NCBI GenBank assembly: GCA_020056715.1
Contig: JAGVHG010000125.1
Location: 1-43,692, forward strand
DNA length: 43,692 nucleotides
From: Phycisphaerae bacterium
GTDB lineage: Bacteria; Planctomycetota; Phycisphaerae; UBA1845
Direction: 5' to 3'
Shown here: one piece after another, positions 40,035-43,692 of the stretch
Layout: each line of letters opens with the position of its first letter
Numbering within the stretch: the stretch's first letter is position 1
Position numbers and translations under genes: made by a program
Notes under the pieces: model-generated
Databases searched by the model: none
Told to the model about the DNA's origin: nothing
The model's input: only the letters and a program-made list of their open reading frames with translations

Positions 40035-40949
40035 TTATTCTCGAACCGGGTCCACTTCGGCCGGGTAGCCTAGATCCTTTGGACCAGGGGGAGACGATGA
40101 TTCGCGCTCAGCGTCATGCCCACGATCATCGCCTCCCCCACCTCCAAAGGAGGTGGGCCACCCACCCACTTCGGGAACTCGGGCCGCCGCGGGGAGAATC
40201 GCCTTAGCGGCGGCCTTTTGGCGGAACGCCCTGGTGTGCACGTCATGGGCTTGGGTGAGGATTTGTTCGCGGCGGTGATCGTCCACCGCGGTGTCTTCGA
40301 CGATATTACCGTCCTTCATGTGGATCATGCGCTGGGCCTGGACGGCGACGTCCATTTCGTGCGTCACCACGAGGATGGTGATCCCGTCGGCGTGCAGCTC
40401 GTGGAAAATCTGCATGATCTGCTCGCCGGTGCGGGTGTCGAGGTTACCCGTCGGCTCATCGGCGAGGATCAATCGCGGCTTGTTCACGATGGCGCGGGCG
40501 ATGGCGACGCGCTGGCACTCACCGCCGGACATCTCACTGGGGCGATGCTTAGAGCGTTTGCCCAGGCCTACGCGTTCGAGGGCGTCTCGCGCCGCCTTTT
40601 TGGCGAACGCCCGCCGCGTGTAGACCAAGGGGACGAGCACATTGTCGAAGGCCGTGGTCCGGTTGATGAGGTTGAAAGTCTGAAACACAAACCCGATGTG
40701 TTGATTGCGAATCCGGGCGAGCTGTTTGTCGTTGAGTGCGCTGACCGTTTCGCCGGCGACGCGCACTATGCCAGAAGTCGGTCGGTCCAGGCAGCCCAGG
40801 ATGTGCATCAACGTGCTCTTACCGCTGCCCGAGGCGCCCGTGATGCTGACGAATTCGCCCGGCTGGATGCGAAGGTCCACACCGGCCAGAGCGTGTACGA
40901 CCGAGTCGCCCATGTGGTATTCTTTGCGAAGTTGGGCGGCTTCGATCAT
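40035..40949 (-). CDS. MacB/LolD-type ABC ATPase with repeat-encoded tail
   Basis: A 304-residue protein; the family is usually near 230-250. Walker [10 protein letters not shown], the Q-loop ([20 protein letters not shown]), signature [14 protein letters not shown], Walker [13 protein letters not shown] and the H-loop VVTHEMD are all intact, so it should drive the adjacent permease. The coding region continues to residue 304 through a BIME-type repeat (40063-40165), adding about 40 residues ([16 protein letters not shown], then [15 protein letters not shown]) with no counterpart in the family. The adaptor gene lies 37 bp upstream and the permease 3 bp downstream, so the tail did not disrupt the operon. 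Confidence 0.93.
   Translation of the reverse strand: MIEAAQLRKEYHMGDSVVHALAGVDLRIQPGEFVSITGASGSGKSTLMHILGCLDRPTSGIVRVAGETVSALNDKQLARIRNQHIGFVFQTFNLINRTTAFDNVLVPLVYTRRAFAKKAARDALERVGLGKRSKHRPSEMSGGECQRVAIARAIVNKPRLILADEPTGNLDTRTGEQIMQIFHELHADGITILVVTHEMDVAVQAQRMIHMKDGNIVEDTAVDDHRREQILTQAHDVHTRAFRQKAAAKAILPAAARVPEVGGWPTSFGGGGGDDRGHDAERESSSPPGPKDLGYPAEVDPVRE
40063..40165. repeat. BIME copy inside the ABC ATPase coding region
   Basis: A decayed left palindrome (CTAGATCC-TTT-GGACCAGG) is followed by GGGGGAGACGATGATTCGCG, ATCATCGCCTCCCCCACCT and a perfect CCCACCTCC-AAA-GGAGGTGGG. It matches the arrays beside the RAYT gene at 31063-31644, about 8.3 kb away. Confidence 0.88.
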
Positions 40950-40986
40950 TGGTGCGAGACATCTGCGACTGGTTCAGACCTGCGGC

Positions 40987-42360
40987 TCAGGAACTTTTCC
41001 CGCTTTTTCGGCTCTTTTCCTTTTCCTCGCGCTTGGTGGGCAGTTTCGTGTAGACAACCGCCCCTTCGTTTAGACCTTCGCGGACCTCGGAGTAGTTGCC
41101 GTTATCGAGTCCGAACTTGCAGGGCACGAACTCGGTCTCATGTTCGCTGGGTTGGGCCCCCACTTTGGGGACGTAGACGCCGAGTTTGCCGCTGGGGCCT
41201 TCGCGAATGGCTTCATTGGGGCAAAGCAGCACGTTTTCGACGTGCTCGGACGTAAAGCGTACCTCGGCCCGCATTCCCGACAGAAGCCGACTACGGTTCT
41301 CACTCGTCACCACAACGTCGACGAGGTAAGTCACCACCCCTTGGAGGGATTTCGGTTCGGGATAAATCCGCTCGATGAGGCCTTGGAATTCCTCATCGCG
41401 GAATGATTCAACGGTAATAAGGGGGAGGTGTTGCATCGTCTTAGCGGCTTCGGAGGGTTTGTCGGGCATCTTGGCCGATTCGTCGTGGCCGGGCTGTGCC
41501 CACGGGGGCGCCAGCGCCAGCACGCGGCCGATGTCCGATTCATCCACCTCCGCACGGACGAGGAGCCTCTCTACATCGAGAAGGATAGCGAGCACGGTTC
41601 CCCCGGTAAACGTGGTCTTGCCGCCCTGAATGACTTCGCCGATTTGGATTTTGACATCCGCGATGACGCCGTCGATCGGGGAGAGGATGGTGGTCTTGGT
41701 GAGTCGTTTTTGAGCGTCGCCGAGGTTGGCCTTGGCGGTCTCATACGACGCTTCAGCCTGTTTTAGCTCCTGTTGGGCACGGGGGATGGCTAACTTGGCC
41801 TTCTCCAACCCCGCCGCTGCGGCGTCGCGTTGCGCTACCTGTCGCTCGACCTCGGTGTTACGTTGGATGATTTCTTCATCGTTCTTTTGGTCGGCGGGAA
41901 AGCGATCCAACTTTTCCTTTCGGAATTTCGCGAGGGCCACCAAGGGTTCCAGTTGACCCAACTGCGCCTGGGCCGAAACGATGTCCGCGCCACGGGCTTG
42001 CTCCAGGTTAATTCGCGAAGTGTTGAGACGGGCCTCGGCGATTTGCAATTCTTGAGTGGAACGATCAACACTCCGTTGCTCGTCATCCGGTTGAAGGCGG
42101 ATCAGCAGGTCGCCGGCGCGGACCCGATCACCGGCGCGTTTGGCGATCTCGATCACCTCGCCGCTGGCCTCGGATTTGACCTCGATGCGAAGGGCCGGCC
42201 GCACCTCGCCCGTCGCGTTGATGGGAAGGGTCAGGTCGGAGCGGATGACCTTCTCCGTCTTGCCCTCGATGTTCTCCGTCGAAAGGCGTAACTTCGTGGC
42301 CGCGTAGTATCCCACCACGACGACGGTCAAGAGGAGGATGGCAATGACGGCGTTCTTCAC
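40987..42360 (-). CDS. HlyD/MacA-type periplasmic adaptor protein
   Basis: A 457-residue membrane fusion protein from GTG 42360; the hydrophobic N-terminal segment is KNAVIAILLLTVVVVGYYAA. A lipoyl-like domain (ALRIEVKSEASGEVIEIAKR and AGDRVRAGDLLIRLQ) flanks a long coiled coil (DRSTQELQIAEARLNTSRIN ... AQQELKQAEASYETAKANLG), followed by TTILSPIDGVIADVKIQIGE and a beta-barrel region, then the charged tail KREEKEKSRKSGK. The coiled coil bridges the permease and an outer-membrane channel. It is the first gene of the export operon. The substrate, an antibiotic, lipopeptide or lipoprotein, cannot be deduced. Confidence 0.93.
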   Translation of the reverse strand: MKNAVIAILLLTVVVVGYYAATKLRLSTENIEGKTEKVIRSDLTLPINATGEVRPALRIEVKSEASGEVIEIAKRAGDRVRAGDLLIRLQPDDEQRSVDRSTQELQIAEARLNTSRINLEQARGADIVSAQAQLGQLEPLVALAKFRKEKLDRFPADQKNDEEIIQRNTEVERQVAQRDAAAAGLEKAKLAIPRAQQELKQAEASYETAKANLGDAQKRLTKTTILSPIDGVIADVKIQIGEVIQGGKTTFTGGTVLAILLDVERLLVRAEVDESDIGRVLALAPPWAQPGHDESAKMPDKPSEAAKTMQHLPLITVESFRDEEFQGLIERIYPEPKSLQGVVTYLVDVVVTSENRSRLLSGMRAEVRFTSEHVENVLLCPNEAIREGPSGKLGVYVPKVGAQPSEHETEFVPCKFGLDNGNYSEVREGLNEGAVVYTKLPTKREEKEKSRKSGKSS

Positions 42361-42391
42361 GGGTCTTTATTTCTGCATTTCTGCGTTTGAA

Positions 42392-43510
42392 TCACGCTTG
42401 TTTGGCCGCTGACGACGGGGTGAACTCAAAACCAAATGTCTCCGCCACGGGTTTGTTCGTGACTCTACCGCGTTCGATGTTGATCCCCGCGGCCAGTCCC
42501 GGATTCTCTTTGCACGCCCGGCCGAAGCCTAAGTCCGCAAGTTTCATGGCGTAGGGCAGGGTCGCGTTAGTCAAGGAGAACGTCGACGTTCGTCCGACGG
42601 CGCCGGGCATGTTGGCCACGCCGTAGTGCACGATGTTCTCGACGATGTAGGTCGGGGCGTCGTGCGTGGTCGGATGGATCGTCTCGCAACAGCCGCCCTG
42701 GTCGACTCCTACGTCGACGATGACCGCTCCCGGCTGCATCGTCGAAAGCATCACCCGTGACACCAAGACGGGGCAGCGTGCTCCGGGGATGAGCACCGCA
42801 CCGATCACCAAGTCCGCCTTGGTCAGATATTTCTGAAGCGTAAGTCGGTTGCTGTATACGGTGTGGACGTTGGCCGGCATTACGTCGTCGAGATAGCGAA
42901 GCCGGTCGATGTTGACGTCCATGATGGTCACGTTGGCGCCGAGACCGGCCGCGACCTTGGCCGCGTTGGTCCCCACGATGCCCCCGCCGATGATGAGCAC
43001 TTCCGCCGGTTCGACGCCGGGCACGCCGCCCAGAAGAATGCCGCGACCCATCATAGGGCGTTCAAGGTATTTCGCGCCCTCTTGGATGCTCATCTTGCCC
43101 GCGACTTCGCTCATCGGAGTCAACAGCGGCAACCGGCCAAGAGAATCAAAGATGGTCTCGTAGGCGATGGCGACCGCGCCGGTTTCCAACACTCCCTCGG
43201 TCAACTCTCGGTCGGCCGCGAAGTGGAAATAGGTAAACATCACCTGCCCTTCGCGCATCATGGCACGCTCGGGGGCCAAAGGTTCTTTGACCTTCACGAT
43301 CATGTCGGCTTTGGAGAAAATCTCCTTGGCCGAGGCGACAATCTGTGCCCCGACCGCGGCGTACTCGTCATTGGTGATGCCGGAGCCGATCCCGGCGTCA
43401 GATTCCACCAGCACCCGATGCCCGCGGCGAACAAGCTCGTCCACACCACCGGGCGTCATACTCACGCGGTATTCGTGTGTTTTGGTCTCTTTCGGTACAC
43501 CGACAATCAT
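42392..43510 (-). CDS. ald: Alanine dehydrogenase
   Basis: A 372-residue protein from ATG 43510 (MIVGVPKETK...). The frame runs further to 43609, but the family begins at this Met. Ald converts L-alanine to pyruvate and ammonium with NAD. K75 (VKVKEPL) and H96 (TYFHFAADREL) fall at exactly the canonical catalytic positions. Further landmarks: the Rossmann motif GGGIVGTNAAKVAAGLGANV, DLVIGAVLIPGARCPVLVS, VDVGVDQGGCCETIHPTTHD, and GRTSTFSLTNATLPYAMKLA. Length is normal. It reads in the same direction as the export operon with only 31 bp between, so some read-through is possible, but no functional link is obvious. Confidence 0.96.
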   Translation of the reverse strand: MIVGVPKETKTHEYRVSMTPGGVDELVRRGHRVLVESDAGIGSGITNDEYAAVGAQIVASAKEIFSKADMIVKVKEPLAPERAMMREGQVMFTYFHFAADRELTEGVLETGAVAIAYETIFDSLGRLPLLTPMSEVAGKMSIQEGAKYLERPMMGRGILLGGVPGVEPAEVLIIGGGIVGTNAAKVAAGLGANVTIMDVNIDRLRYLDDVMPANVHTVYSNRLTLQKYLTKADLVIGAVLIPGARCPVLVSRVMLSTMQPGAVIVDVGVDQGGCCETIHPTTHDAPTYIVENIVHYGVANMPGAVGRTSTFSLTNATLPYAMKLADLGFGRACKENPGLAAGINIERGRVTNKPVAETFGFEFTPSSAAKQA

Positions 43511-43692
43511 GTAAGTCCACTCCAACCGGGTTTGGCGGCGACTATAGCCGCTCAGTAAAGTCAAGGCAAACCGAGCGGCATGGTGCATGGTAAGAAGGGT
43601 GCATCCCAAATTGGGTGGCGATTATGCGGCGCGGTGGAGTGGCCGGGAGGCCCAAAAGGCGTCCCAAGAGCCATTGATGCGTTTCGCGATGA

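Noticed and set aside
1-43692. tRNA, rRNA, tmRNA, SRP RNA or RNase P RNA genes
   Set aside because: I looked for conserved cores (T-loop GGTTCGA context, RNase P GAGGAAAGTC, SRP GGTCAGG) and found none with supporting structure; a covariance search would be decisive.
1-43692. Prophage or large integrative element
   Set aside because: No integrase, capsid, portal or terminase gene; the mobile signals are limited to the RAYT, short repeats and toxin-antitoxin cassettes.

Overview
The window reads as a chromosomal segment of a Gram-negative, GC-rich bacterium, most likely a planctomycete of the Phycisphaerae kind, probably environmental. The clues are two small membrane proteins with the zinc ribbon CxxCGYxLxGLxxxxCPECG (6186-6704, 38244-38834), a cysteine-rich secreted protein ending in an IPTL-CTERM-like sorting tag (31946-34246), a GGGMYN beta-helix protein with a dockerin-like calcium-binding tail (11824-14085), a sulfatase-like/TPR lipoprotein, lipid A synthesis (lpxA), and a very dense load of short palindromic repeats. 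This assignment is inferred from family content. No rRNA or tRNA gene is visible to test it.

Layout. 1-4040: an HD-GYP c-di-GMP phosphodiesterase, a degenerate membrane HD protein and a CpaE/TadZ-like MinD-family ATPase, probably one transcription unit. 4040-6180: a palindromic repeat, an orphan 5' fragment of tsaD, a RelE/ParE-Phd toxin-antitoxin pair on the minus strand, then intact tsaD. 6180-8900: a zinc-ribbon membrane protein, a repeat tract, larB and an NAD(P)H-hydrate dehydratase. 8550-9980 (minus): two consecutive toxin-antitoxin modules (DUF104-like antitoxin + VapC, MNT + truncated HEPN). 10000-20000: urocanate hydratase, beta-helix/dockerin protein, double-FHA protein, metallo-beta-lactamase-fold hydrolase, GT-C glycosyltransferase and a polytopic membrane protein. 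20050-23510: an operon of a small membrane-anchored coiled-coil protein, a secretin with a TPR-like tail and a TPR lipoprotein. 23510-24206: a gene-free stretch with a good sigma70-type promoter. 24200-27050 (minus): scpB, lpxA carrying an unexpected InlB-type C-terminal domain, and a Gfo/Idh/MocA dehydrogenase. 27180-30815: three uncharacterised genes. 30889-31800: a REP-associated tyrosine transposase (RAYT) flanked by its likely palindromic substrate repeats. 31946-43510 (minus except one gene): IPTL-CTERM protein, Lnt-like membrane protein, sulfatase/TPR lipoprotein, a MacAB-type export operon and alanine dehydrogenase.

The strongest theme is invasion by palindromic repeats. At least seven families sit in spacers, and several have entered reading frames: the ABC ATPase tail (40063-40165), the 27181-29334 gene (two insertions), the 29344-30558 gene (one insertion) and the 5' end of the secretin gene. 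One family surrounds a RAYT gene and recurs about 9 kb away inside the ABC ATPase gene, so the window shows a probable mobiliser, its substrates and a coding-sequence insertion together. Other notable points are the LpxA fusion, the tsaD 5' duplication around a toxin-antitoxin cassette, the HEPN gene running antisense into nnrD, and the promoter with no gene at 23550.
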